This document shows positions 22,218 to 29,107 of a stretch of 29,107 nt of DNA, one piece after another. Positions within the stretch are counted from its first letter, which is position 1; each line of letters opens with the position of its first letter. Below the pieces are notes generated by a model. That model was not told where the DNA came from, ran no database searches, and was given only the letters and a program-made list of their open reading frames with translations. Source of the DNA: JAVZLH01 sp049700435 (GTDB taxonomy: Archaea; Thermoproteota; Bathyarchaeia; Bathyarchaeales; Bathycorpusculaceae); contig JBNAVK010000015.1 in assembly GCA_049700435.1 (NCBI GenBank), positions 1-29,107 of the forward strand. The letters run 5' to 3'. The position numbers and the translations under genes were made by a program.

Positions 22218-23555
22218 TTAAAGCCTTTCAATGTCAAATGGAAGGTTTTCAAAGTTGGGTTTCTGTTTTGTAACTTGTTCCACTATTTTCCAGAAGTCTC
22301 CTTCTGTAAAGCCCTTCCTCAAGTCTCGCATAAGCTTCTTTATTTGGTAGAAAGTCATTTGCGTTCCACCCTTGTCCATGCTTTCTTGTAGCTTTCGAAG
22401 CCCTTTGAGTATTTCAGATACTTGGATTGGCGTGGCTTTTATCCCCACAATTTCCAATAGGCTCTCGACAATTTGTCTGCCAGCTTGTCCTCCGCAATAA
22501 AAGGTTGTGTCTCTTTCAATCATTTTCGGCGGGAAGGGCTCATACGTCAATGGATGCGCCAGCGTCCCTTGGACGTGCTCGTCTACTTCGTGGGAGAAAA
22601 CGTTTTCACCTATTATCGGCTTGTAAGGCGATACTGGTATGGCAAAGCTTTTCTCAACAAGTTGCGCAAGCCTATAAAGCTTCTTTATGTCAATGCCCGT
22701 GTCCACATTGTAAAGAAGTTCTAAGGCAACCGCAACCTCTTCTAACGACGCAACTCCTGCTCTTTCACCATAACCAGCAACACAGGTGTGCACCGTATCT
22801 ACTCCCTCCTCTACGGCTGCCAAAGCGTTTGCCGTTGCCAACCCAAAATCGTTGTGACAATGAACAGCCAAGGAAGGTTCCCGCCCAAGCTTTTCTGAAA
22901 GCCCTTTCCTAACGTGAAAGACAAGGTAGCGCATGGATAGAGGCCTTATAAAACCAACAGTGTCTGCGATTACTAGCTGTTTTGCTCCTGCCTTAGCTGC
23001 GGTTTCAAAAATTTGCAGTATGTCCGGCAGAGGTGTTCTTGTGGCGTCTTCTAAAACAAAGTGGACGTTTGCGCCGCGCTTTTTCGCGTATTCAACACAT
23101 TCAACGGTTTTTTCTAAAACTTGTTCTTTCGTCATTTTCAGCCTATATTGGAGATTAAGCCCGTTGAAGGGTGTGAAAATGATTATTTCTCTTATTCCGC
23201 AATCAAGACACACATCTACATCTTCTTTGGCTATACGGGCTGATGCAGCTAAGCGTGCTTGCTGAAAACCTTCGTTCGCAATGCGCCTAACAGCGTTTCT
23301 CTCTTCTTCTGATGTCGCTGGGAATCCTACTGTTATCATAGACACGCCTACTTCATCCAGCATTTTCGCTATCTTAACCTTCTCTATATAAGTCAAAAAC
23401 ACGCCCGGGCTTTCGGCGCCTTCCCGTAGGGTTTCATCCCAGATGAAAACTTTTTCAGGAAGTTTCGGAGGTAAATTCTTCCTCAAACGGTTGTAATTTG
23501 CAATTAACCCTTGCGCTTCAAGTTTCTTAAATATTGTTTTCCTCATTAACTGCAC
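22218..23555 (-). CDS. DRE-TIM condensing-type enzyme (isopropylmalate/homocitrate synthase family)
   Basis: TIM-barrel metalloenzyme of 445 residues. The active-site motif is DETLREG (40-46): Arg44 is the catalytic arginine and Glu45 the first metal ligand, as in lysine-pathway homocitrate synthases rather than the Asp of LeuA. VHCHNDFGLATAN supplies metal ligands His232 and His234, and AGYGERAGVASLEEV (260-274) is the family's hinge. Residues 300-445 (IIGENVFSHEVDEH and on) form the usual C-terminal subdomains; no leucine-sensing domain follows. It uses acetyl-CoA plus a 2-oxoacid in known relatives, but the substrate here is unknown. GTG 23555 or ATG 23546 start it, after TATATATCAAG-type promoter sequence at 23583-23600. 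Confidence 0.78.
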   Translation of the reverse strand: MQLMRKTIFKKLEAQGLIANYNRLRKNLPPKLPEKVFIWDETLREGAESPGVFLTYIEKVKIAKMLDEVGVSMITVGFPATSEEERNAVRRIANEGFQQARLAASARIAKEDVDVCLDCGIREIIIFTPFNGLNLQYRLKMTKEQVLEKTVECVEYAKKRGANVHFVLEDATRTPLPDILQIFETAAKAGAKQLVIADTVGFIRPLSMRYLVFHVRKGLSEKLGREPSLAVHCHNDFGLATANALAAVEEGVDTVHTCVAGYGERAGVASLEEVAVALELLYNVDTGIDIKKLYRLAQLVEKSFAIPVSPYKPIIGENVFSHEVDEHVQGTLAHPLTYEPFPPKMIERDTTFYCGGQAGRQIVESLLEIVGIKATPIQVSEILKGLRKLQESMDKGGTQMTFYQIKKLMRDLRKGFTEGDFWKIVEQVTKQKPNFENLPFDIERL

Positions 23556-23582
23556 ATTCCAGCAAATTATAGGAATAGTGTC

Positions 23583-23598
23583 CTTGATATATAAAAAT
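23583..23598 (-). promoter_or_regulatory. TATA-like box before the DRE-TIM enzyme gene
   Basis: The minus strand reads TTTTTATATATCAAG here, about 35 bases before GTG 23555. A second A/T box lies further upstream at about 23605-23618, so two promoters are possible. Confidence 0.4.
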
Positions 23599-23688
23599 CG
23601 ATTTATTTATATAAAAATTACAGTAATTAAGCGAACGCAGAGTTAAACAATTTAAAGTTGCGAAAAGAAAAGGATTTTTGGCAAGATG

Positions 23689-24927
23689 TTACTCTTCTCG
23701 CTCCACAACAGTTGCTATGCCCACACCACCGCCGCCACATAAAGTTTGAATTCCGTACCTAAGCCTTTTCCTCTGCAGTTCATAAACCATTTCTGTGAAG
23801 TATATCACCCCACTTGCGCCTATCGGATGGCCTAGGGCTATAGCTCCGCCGGTGGGGTTAACCCTTTGGTCGTCTAGGGCATATCCGAACTCTTTTGCGA
23901 AGGCTAGTGGTGGACTTGCAAAGGCTTCGTTTGGTTCAATAATGTCCATGTCATCCATTGTCAAGTTGCCAGCCCTTTTCAAAGCTTTTCTCATTGCTGG
24001 AATTGGACCTAGAAGCATTAAGGTGGGGTCGTCTCCAGCTACTGCCATAGATTTCATTGTTGCCATGGGCTTCAGTCCCAAATCATCTGCCTTTTCTTGG
24101 GACATGAGCATTACAGCGGCTGCCGCGTCTGAGATTTGGGATGAGTTTCCGGCAGTGTGGACTCCGTCTGATGTGAATCTTGGCTCGAGTGATGCCAGTT
24201 TTGAATACGATGTTTCTGGTTCATCTAAAGACTGTGTTCTAACCGTTTCGTCTACGTCAATTATTTTTGTTGTTCCATCCTGTTGAGGAACACGTACTGG
24301 AGCAATGCGCCTTCTGTACCACTCCTTGTCTCTTATGGCTTTTGTTGCTTTTTGGTGGCTCCAGATAGCGAATTTGTCGCATTCCTCCCGTGTTATATTA
24401 TATTTTTTTGCTACCAAGTCGGCTGCGACACCCATGGGGATGAAAACGTTCTTTTCATATATCTTGTCGCTTATCATGACAGGGAATCCAGCGGAATCTG
24501 CTGCACTGATGTCGGATGTCATTGGGTAGTGGGACATGTGCTCTACTCCGGCGGCTATCATTATGTCGCCACATCCGGAGATTATGGCTTGAGCCATGGA
24601 ATTTATTGCCTGTAACCCAGCGTTGCAGTATCTATTAACAGTCATTCCAGCAATCTCTTTTGGTAGGTCAGCTACGAAAACAGCAAGTCTTCCTATGTTT
24701 CCTCCTTGCTCACCGATTTGGCTTAGGCATCCAACTGCTACATCCTCAATTTCTTCTGGGTCAAAAGCGCTGGACCTGCTTTGAACACGCTTCACGAGTT
24801 CTGCAATTGCTGTTGCGAGGAGCACTTGTGCAGAGACGTTTACATAACATCCCCCTTTCCTCATGCCGTTCCACCCAGACTTTCCAGTCGGGGTTCTAAC
24901 GGCGTCAACAACAACACACTTCCTCAA
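23689..24927 (-). CDS. Thiolase (acetyl-CoA acyltransferase / acetyltransferase)
   Basis: Cleaves 3-ketoacyl-CoA to acetyl-CoA and a shortened acyl-CoA, or condenses two acetyl-CoA. All catalytic parts of the classic bacterial-type thiolase are present: nucleophile Cys101 in VNRYCNAGLQAI, NEAFA, His367 in GHPIGASG and Cys397 in LCGGGG. TTG 24927 follows AGAGGTGG by four bases and gives the family's normal opening RKCVVVDAVRTPTGK (412 residues). The frame extends to TTG 24966, which sits at leaderless distance from the TATA box, so a 13-residue longer form cannot be excluded. It faces the iron-sulfur flavoprotein gene across a shared promoter region. Acetoacetyl-CoA made nearby is a likely substrate. 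Confidence 0.92.
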   Translation of the reverse strand: MRKCVVVDAVRTPTGKSGWNGMRKGGCYVNVSAQVLLATAIAELVKRVQSRSSAFDPEEIEDVAVGCLSQIGEQGGNIGRLAVFVADLPKEIAGMTVNRYCNAGLQAINSMAQAIISGCGDIMIAAGVEHMSHYPMTSDISAADSAGFPVMISDKIYEKNVFIPMGVAADLVAKKYNITREECDKFAIWSHQKATKAIRDKEWYRRRIAPVRVPQQDGTTKIIDVDETVRTQSLDEPETSYSKLASLEPRFTSDGVHTAGNSSQISDAAAAVMLMSQEKADDLGLKPMATMKSMAVAGDDPTLMLLGPIPAMRKALKRAGNLTMDDMDIIEPNEAFASPPLAFAKEFGYALDDQRVNPTGGAIALGHPIGASGVIYFTEMVYELQRKRLRYGIQTLCGGGGVGIATVVEREE

Positions 24928-24988
24928 TTTTCCACCTCTACTCTGCACTCTAATTTTAGGAAACAATTTGTAAGTTTTTTGTTAGTCA

Positions 24989-24999
24989 AATTTTTATAG
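24989..24999 (-). promoter_or_regulatory. TATA box of the thiolase gene
   Basis: The minus strand reads CTATAAAAATT, centred about 28 bases before TTG 24966 and 67 before TTG 24927. A separate plus-strand box (TTGATATAG, 25012-25020) serves the divergent flavoprotein gene. Confidence 0.45.
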
Positions 25000-25040
25000 G
25001 AGCTGAAAGTATTGATATAGGTTTTAGGAATGGATGTGAT

Positions 25041-25901
25041 TTGTTGAAGGTTCTCGGTTTAATTGGCAGCTACAGAAAATTGGGGAACACGGAAGTTCTG
25101 GTTAAGGAAGCCTTAATGGAAGCCCAGAGGCTCGGTGCAGAAGTCGATGTGCTGCGCCTCACAGACCTCAAAATAGAGCCTTGCAAGGGCTGTATGGCTT
25201 GTGTATTCAAACAAGAAGATTGCAAAATCCAAGACGACTGGCATGTCTTTAAAGAAAAGTTTGAAGAAAGCGACGCAATAATAATTGGAGCCCCAACCTA
25301 TCTCCTAGGACCAGCAGGAACAGTGAAAATGCTTCTAGACCGCAACATAATGTTCCAGTGGAGAGCTTCGCGCGATGTAAAACCTGGAGCAGTTATAGGG
25401 GTTGCTGGCATAAGGGGCTGGGAACCGTTCACAATGGCTATATTGAACGTTTTCATGTTCACATGCGGCGTAAAGGTTGTTGACCAAGCCATTTTTCATG
25501 CGCAAGGTCCAGGCGAAATCTTGCTGAACGAGTCGGCGATGGAGAGGGCGAAGAGAATTGGCTATAACGTCTTTCAAGCTGCCAGCAAACCAGTTGATGA
25601 AAGGAAATATTTTGGGGAGGCGGGCATGTGCCCAATATGTCATCAGAACCTTTTCTCTGTTAAGGACTGGGGTTTGGAGTGCGCATTATGCCAAGCCAAA
25701 GCTAAGCTTGAAGTTGTGGACGGCAAAATCAAACTTATCTTTGACCCAGAAACTTTAAAGAATTACCGTTGGAGCGAAAAAAGTCTACAGGAAGATTTCG
25801 CTTCAGCCATTCTCTCGTCTGGACCGAGATTTCTGGAGGAAAAGGACGAGATTAGGAAAAGGGCAGAAAAATACGCTAACTTTCCAAGCGGAAAAGCCTG
25901 A
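25041..25901 (+). CDS. Iron-sulfur flavoprotein (NADPH-dependent FMN reductase fold)
   Basis: Redox protein of 286 residues. The N-terminal flavodoxin-like domain has the FMN loop GSYRKLGNTE (9-18) and GAPTYLLGPAGTVK near residue 80. Between them is a compact cluster motif CKGCMACVFKQEDC (Cys48, 51, 54, 61; C-x2-C-x2-C-x6-C), diagnostic of archaeal iron-sulfur flavoproteins. The C-terminal part adds CPIC and CALC pairs like a zinc ribbon, followed by a helical tail. TTG 25041 or 25044 are candidate starts, both preceded by GGATGTGAT and close to the predicted transcription start. Its place between thiolase and acyl-CoA dehydrogenase suggests electron transfer for acyl-CoA oxidation, which is inference. 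Confidence 0.85.
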   Translation: MLKVLGLIGSYRKLGNTEVLVKEALMEAQRLGAEVDVLRLTDLKIEPCKGCMACVFKQEDCKIQDDWHVFKEKFEESDAIIIGAPTYLLGPAGTVKMLLDRNIMFQWRASRDVKPGAVIGVAGIRGWEPFTMAILNVFMFTCGVKVVDQAIFHAQGPGEILLNESAMERAKRIGYNVFQAASKPVDERKYFGEAGMCPICHQNLFSVKDWGLECALCQAKAKLEVVDGKIKLIFDPETLKNYRWSEKSLQEDFASAILSSGPRFLEEKDEIRKRAEKYANFPSGKA

Positions 25902-25930
25902 GCCTAGCGAAAGTTTAAAATTCGCTGTCA

Positions 25931-25938
25931 ATTTTAAA
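25931..25938 (+). promoter_or_regulatory. TATA box of the acyl-CoA dehydrogenase gene (leaderless)
   Basis: ATTTTAAA is centred 26-27 bases before ATG 25961; no ribosome binding site precedes the ATG, so a leaderless mRNA is expected. Confidence 0.45.
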
Positions 25939-25960
25939 GCCGGTATGGCTAGGTGTTAAA

Positions 25961-27490
25961 ATGGAAACTTTTTCATGGTGGAATGAAAAACAGAAAAAAC
26001 TAATGGAAGACGCAAAGGCTTTTGCGGACAAAAACCTGCCAGTAGGCGAAGAAACTTTCTGGACAAAGAAGTTCCCGCTTGAATTATTGAAGGAGGTTGC
26101 CCGTAGAGGCTGGTTTGGAGCGGTAATCCCTGAAGAATACGGTGGAATGGGTGCTGGCGCAACTGGCGTTGCTATTGTGGCTGAAGAACTCAGCAGAATA
26201 TGTTCAGCATTATCCTCAGCTTACGGCGTTACCATGTTCGGCGGCGTTGAGCAACTCCTAACCTTCGGAAGCGAAGAGCAAAGGCGGAAGTGGCTTCCAA
26301 AAATAGCCAAGGGCGCGCTTTTTGGCGCCGTCTGCATAACAGAACCTTTCGTCGGCTCGGACGCCGCTGGAGTTGAGACAACAGCCAGACGTGAAGGCGA
26401 TTATTACGTTTTAAACGGGAAAAAACGTTTCATAACCAATGCTGGTTTAGCAGACATTTACTGTGTTTATGCAAAAACAAGCGAAAAACCAGAAGACAAG
26501 GCGAAATATCAGCATCTCAGCGCTTTTCTAGTGGAGAAGGGGACAAAGGGCTTTTCCGTAGAAAAAATCAACGAGCTTTGCGGATGGGACGGGCTGCCAA
26601 ACGGAGTTTTAGACTTTAACGACGCGAGGGTTCCGGCCGAAAATCTGATAGGCAAAGAGGGCGACGGCTGGCGAGTTATGGTTTCTGGCTTAAACTTTGA
26701 ACGCATCGTTTTCTCCGCAGCTATGCTTGGACCAATGAGGGAGGCAATTCGCTACGCGGTGGCTTATGCTCAACGTCGCGTCCAATTTGGCAAACCAACA
26801 ATAGAAGTTCCAACGAACCAGTTTAAGATTGCTGACATGATGGCTGACCTATACGCTTCACGCTTGCTCATTTACCACGCAGCACACCTATTGGACCAGC
26901 ATAAAGAGGCGATGGTTGAAGCCGCAACAGCAAAAATGTTCACTTCAGAGGCGTTTGAAAGGCTAATGAGCGACGCTGTTCAAGTGATGGGCGGGGACGG
27001 TTGGACACGATTCTACCCTGTTGAAAGCTACCTACGCGATGCCAAAGTGAACCAAATCGGGGCGGGAACAAACCAGATAATGCGACTAGTCATTTTCAGA
27101 GGCGGGTTAAGAGCGCTGAGCGAAGAGCTTAAAATGCCGAAGCGGCGCGTACACGAAAAACTTGGAGTTCCAACATCAACAGCAGAGCCTCTGCCCGAGG
27201 TGGAACCAACCGAAGAAGGAGTTCTAAAAGCGCTGGCAGAAGACTACAAGGTAAATCCGGGACTATACATGACCTTTGGAGACTTGAAGGAAAGGGTGGC
27301 TGAAGCCCCAGATGAAAAGCTTGAGAAAATCCTGAACAGCCTAGAAGCAAAGGGGCTTGTCAAACTTCAAAAAGATGGAAAAGGGAAAATAGTGCTTGCA
27401 AAGGCAACATACAATGGATTGCGAAAGGCAGCGCCTCTAGAAGAGTACAAGTGGTATCCGCATTGGCTAGACGAAAAATACAGGTTTTAG
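25961..27490 (+). CDS. Acyl-CoA dehydrogenase with a C-terminal winged-helix-like extension
   Basis: FAD enzyme that makes an alpha,beta double bond in acyl-CoA. Residues 1-390 are a full dehydrogenase: ITEPFVGSDAAG (126-137), FITNAGLADIY, the arginine-bearing QRRVQFGKPT (271-280) and QVMGGDGWTR (341-350). The usual catalytic glutamate of the EGT motif is replaced (GAGT, 367-370). Glu247 in LNFERIVFSA instead matches the alternative base of isovaleryl- and long-chain enzymes. Residues about 391-509 are extra: EEGVLKALAEDY, DLKERVAEAPDEKLEKILNS, LEAKGLVKLQKDGKGKIVLA look like a winged helix, and the end is a YKWYPHWLDEKYRF tail. The 509-residue length compares with about 380 for the family. 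Confidence 0.9.
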   Translation: METFSWWNEKQKKLMEDAKAFADKNLPVGEETFWTKKFPLELLKEVARRGWFGAVIPEEYGGMGAGATGVAIVAEELSRICSALSSAYGVTMFGGVEQLLTFGSEEQRRKWLPKIAKGALFGAVCITEPFVGSDAAGVETTARREGDYYVLNGKKRFITNAGLADIYCVYAKTSEKPEDKAKYQHLSAFLVEKGTKGFSVEKINELCGWDGLPNGVLDFNDARVPAENLIGKEGDGWRVMVSGLNFERIVFSAAMLGPMREAIRYAVAYAQRRVQFGKPTIEVPTNQFKIADMMADLYASRLLIYHAAHLLDQHKEAMVEAATAKMFTSEAFERLMSDAVQVMGGDGWTRFYPVESYLRDAKVNQIGAGTNQIMRLVIFRGGLRALSEELKMPKRRVHEKLGVPTSTAEPLPEVEPTEEGVLKALAEDYKVNPGLYMTFGDLKERVAEAPDEKLEKILNSLEAKGLVKLQKDGKGKIVLAKATYNGLRKAAPLEEYKWYPHWLDEKYRF

Positions 27491-27673
27491 CCTTAACCGC
27501 ATAGGAAGCCAACCCATTCAAATACTAAAAGAGCGTTACAGCAAAATTCTAGAGAGGGCTATCATCTTTGGTTTGGCGCAGCTCCTAAATTTGACCTTTA
27601 AAAAGCCATTCGTTGTCTAGAAAGTTTTTTAACAGTTCAAGTTGCTTATGTGCGTCTAAATGAGGGAATCAGT

Positions 27674-28537
27674 ATGGAAGTTAGAAAAATTGCTGTTTTA
27701 GGCGCTGGTTTAATGGGTCACGGAATCGCGCAAGTGGCTGCGCAGTTTGGCAAGTTTGAGGTTTACATGCGTGATGTCGAGCAGAGGTTCATAGACAACG
27801 GCATGGCTATGATACGCGAAAGCCTAACACGCTTCTTAAAGAAGGGGCAGATGACAGAGGAGGAAATGAACGCTATCCTGGCGAGAATACATCCGACACT
27901 GGATTTGAAGGAGGCTGTTTCAAACGCAGACTTAATCATAGAGGCTGTTCCAGAAAACGTTGAACTTAAGAAGGCGACATTCCGCGAAGTGGACGCCTAT
28001 GCGCCGCCCCACGCGATAATAGCCTCAAACACCTCCTCCATAAGCATAACAGAAATTGCCTCAGCCACAAAACGCCCAGAAAAAGTCTGTGGGATGCATT
28101 TCTTCAATCCACCGCAAGTGATGAAGCTTGTCGAAGTGATAAAAGGCGCCAAAACCTCCGAAGAAACCATAAAAATAGCCATGGAAACGTCCCAAAAAAT
28201 GGGCAAAGAAACAGTTCTGGTAAAAAAGGACACGCCTGGCTTCATTGTAAACCGCATATTAATACCAGCCTTAAACGAGGCAGTTGCATTGTATTGGGAA
28301 GGCGTAGCTGACAGAGACGACATAGACAAAGCCATAAGACTCGGCTTAAACTGGCCTATGGGACCATTAATGCTTTTGGACTATGTGGGCTTAGACACGA
28401 CGCTGGCCGTTGCGGAGCTCCTAACGAGGGAACTAGACCCAAAATATCACCCAAACATAGGCTTAAGGCAGATGGTGAGAGCTCAGCTTCTTGGAAGAAA
28501 AACTGGGAAGGGCTTTTACGACTGGACACAAAAATAA
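27674..28537 (+). CDS. 3-hydroxyacyl-CoA (3-hydroxybutyryl-CoA) dehydrogenase
   Basis: Oxidises (S)-3-hydroxyacyl-CoA with NAD, or works in reverse. It has the two-domain fold at 287 residues: GAGLMGHG (10-17) binds NAD, SNTSSISITEIA (118-129) is the family strand-loop, and GMHFFNPPQVMKLVEVI carries catalytic His142 and Glu154. The C-terminal domain has GFIVNRIL and the GPLMLLDYVGLDTTL signature of the short-chain (HBD) type. ATG 27674 is chosen because GAGGGAATC lies just upstream; the longer GTG 27650 start adds a non-family leader. The hydratase gene follows after 16 bases with its own GGAGG, so the two are one operon. Confidence 0.94.
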   Translation: MEVRKIAVLGAGLMGHGIAQVAAQFGKFEVYMRDVEQRFIDNGMAMIRESLTRFLKKGQMTEEEMNAILARIHPTLDLKEAVSNADLIIEAVPENVELKKATFREVDAYAPPHAIIASNTSSISITEIASATKRPEKVCGMHFFNPPQVMKLVEVIKGAKTSEETIKIAMETSQKMGKETVLVKKDTPGFIVNRILIPALNEAVALYWEGVADRDDIDKAIRLGLNWPMGPLMLLDYVGLDTTLAVAELLTRELDPKYHPNIGLRQMVRAQLLGRKTGKGFYDWTQK

Positions 28538-28553
28538 ATGGAGGCGAAACAAA

Positions 28554-29107
28554 ATGGAGTTCAAATACATAATTTATGAAAAAAGCGAGGGAATAGCCAC
28601 AATAACCCTCAACAGACCAGAGGCGTTAAACGCCCTAAGCAAAGAAGTCATAGACGAGGTCTTGCAAGCCATAGAAGACGTGAGAAACGACGAAACGATA
28701 CGCGTTGTTGTGATAACTGGTGCTGGCGAAAAGGCGTTTTCCGCAGGCGCTGACATAAAGGCAATGAAGGGCATGACTGCTCTAAAAGCAAGAGACCTTT
28801 CAACAATGGGTGGAAGACTCTGCGATGCCATAGAAAACCTTGAAAAGCCAGTCATAGCCGCCATAAACGGCTTCGCCCTCGGAGGAGGTTTAGAACTGGC
28901 AATGGCATGCGACATACGTATAGCTTCTGAAAATGCCCGCATGGGACAAACCGAAATAAACATAGGATTAATCCCCGGTTGGGGCGGAACCCAGAGGCTT
29001 ACAAAACTGATAGGCATGACGAAAGCGAAGGAGCTTGTTTTCACAGGGAAAATGATTGATGCAAAAACAGCCGAACAGCTGGGCTTAATAAACATGGCTG
29101 TTCCGCC
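28554..29107 (+). CDS. Enoyl-CoA hydratase/isomerase (crotonase), cut by the window end
   Basis: Adds water across the double bond of enoyl-CoA such as crotonyl-CoA. The first 184 residues are present and intact. LNRPEALNAL, the oxyanion-hole segments FSAGADIKAM (about residue 65) and INGFALGGGLELAMACD, and GQTEINIGLIPGWGGTQRL give both catalytic glutamates, the one in GLELAM and the one in GQTEIN. That pair marks true hydratases rather than isomerases. ATG 28554 has GGAGG nine bases upstream. The remaining 70-80 residues lie outside the window. With its neighbours it completes the four-step beta-oxidation set. Confidence 0.94.
   Translation, partial: MEFKYIIYEKSEGIATITLNRPEALNALSKEVIDEVLQAIEDVRNDETIRVVVITGAGEKAFSAGADIKAMKGMTALKARDLSTMGGRLCDAIENLEKPVIAAINGFALGGGLELAMACDIRIASENARMGQTEINIGLIPGWGGTQRLTKLIGMTKAKELVFTGKMIDAKTAEQLGLINMAVP

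Noticed and set aside
22218..23555. HMG-CoA lyase feeding acetoacetate to the synthetase
   Set aside because: The length, the GERAG hinge and the C-terminal subdomains are of the isopropylmalate/homocitrate synthase type, and the lyase signature is not seen; kept only as a remote functional option.

Overview
The window comes from an archaeon, most likely a member of the TACK group close to Bathyarchaeia. This is inferred from gene content, not from a phylogeny. The evidence is: the archaeal route to coenzyme A (pantoate kinase plus phosphopantothenate synthetase), a CdvA-like coiled-coil protein, a CCA-encoding tRNA with a bulge-helix-bulge intron in the T loop, archaeal type IV pilins, two-protein (LipS1/LipS2) lipoyl synthase, and several genes whose start codon lies about 26 bases after a TATA-like box (leaderless transcripts). 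Genes inside operons instead carry GGAGG-type ribosome binding sites and many GTG/TTG starts.

Layout. 85-2576 (minus): a PadR-type regulator, an intron-containing tRNA-Lys and a two-gene ABC-2 exporter whose permease is split by a frameshift. 2734-4364 (plus): an acetamidase/formamidase and a CdvA-like coiled-coil protein. 4452-6612 (plus): HypA and an ATP-type HypB (nickel delivery), then a PP-loop tRNA sulfurtransferase-like protein. 6614-8318 (minus): a ferredoxin-like protein and two tandem paralogous pilins. 8500-14858 (plus): a near-complete coenzyme A operon (pantoate kinase, phosphopantothenate synthetase, ketopantoate reductase, PanB, aspartate decarboxylase, CoaBC, CoaD); only dephospho-CoA kinase is missing. 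14880-17578 (plus): a small membrane protein, a GNAT acetyltransferase, a DUF763 protein and a DUF998 membrane protein. 17629-20223: lipS1 and a small winged-helix gene on the minus strand, divergent from lipS2. 20240-29107: an acyl-CoA and acetoacetate block with acetoacetyl-CoA synthetase, a DRE-TIM condensing-type enzyme, thiolase, an iron-sulfur flavoprotein, an acyl-CoA dehydrogenase with a winged-helix-like tail, 3-hydroxyacyl-CoA dehydrogenase and an enoyl-CoA hydratase cut by the window end.

How it fits together. The right half makes CoA and then uses it. Acyl-CoA dehydrogenase, hydratase, hydroxyacyl-CoA dehydrogenase and thiolase form a full beta-oxidation (or reverse) spiral, and acetoacetyl-CoA synthetase lets free acetoacetate enter it. 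Lipoyl synthase supplies another acyl-carrying cofactor, although no lipoylated protein is encoded here. The most notable points are the T-loop tRNA intron, the acyl-CoA dehydrogenase fusion with a relocated catalytic base, the split lipoyl synthase around a small regulator, and two probable one-base frameshifts, both at runs of five G/C. No gene-free stretch exceeds 300 bases; the longest gaps (about 180 bases: 8319-8499, 15604-15786, 27491-27673) hold promoters or nothing recognisable. No CRISPR array, insertion sequence, rRNA or origin was seen.
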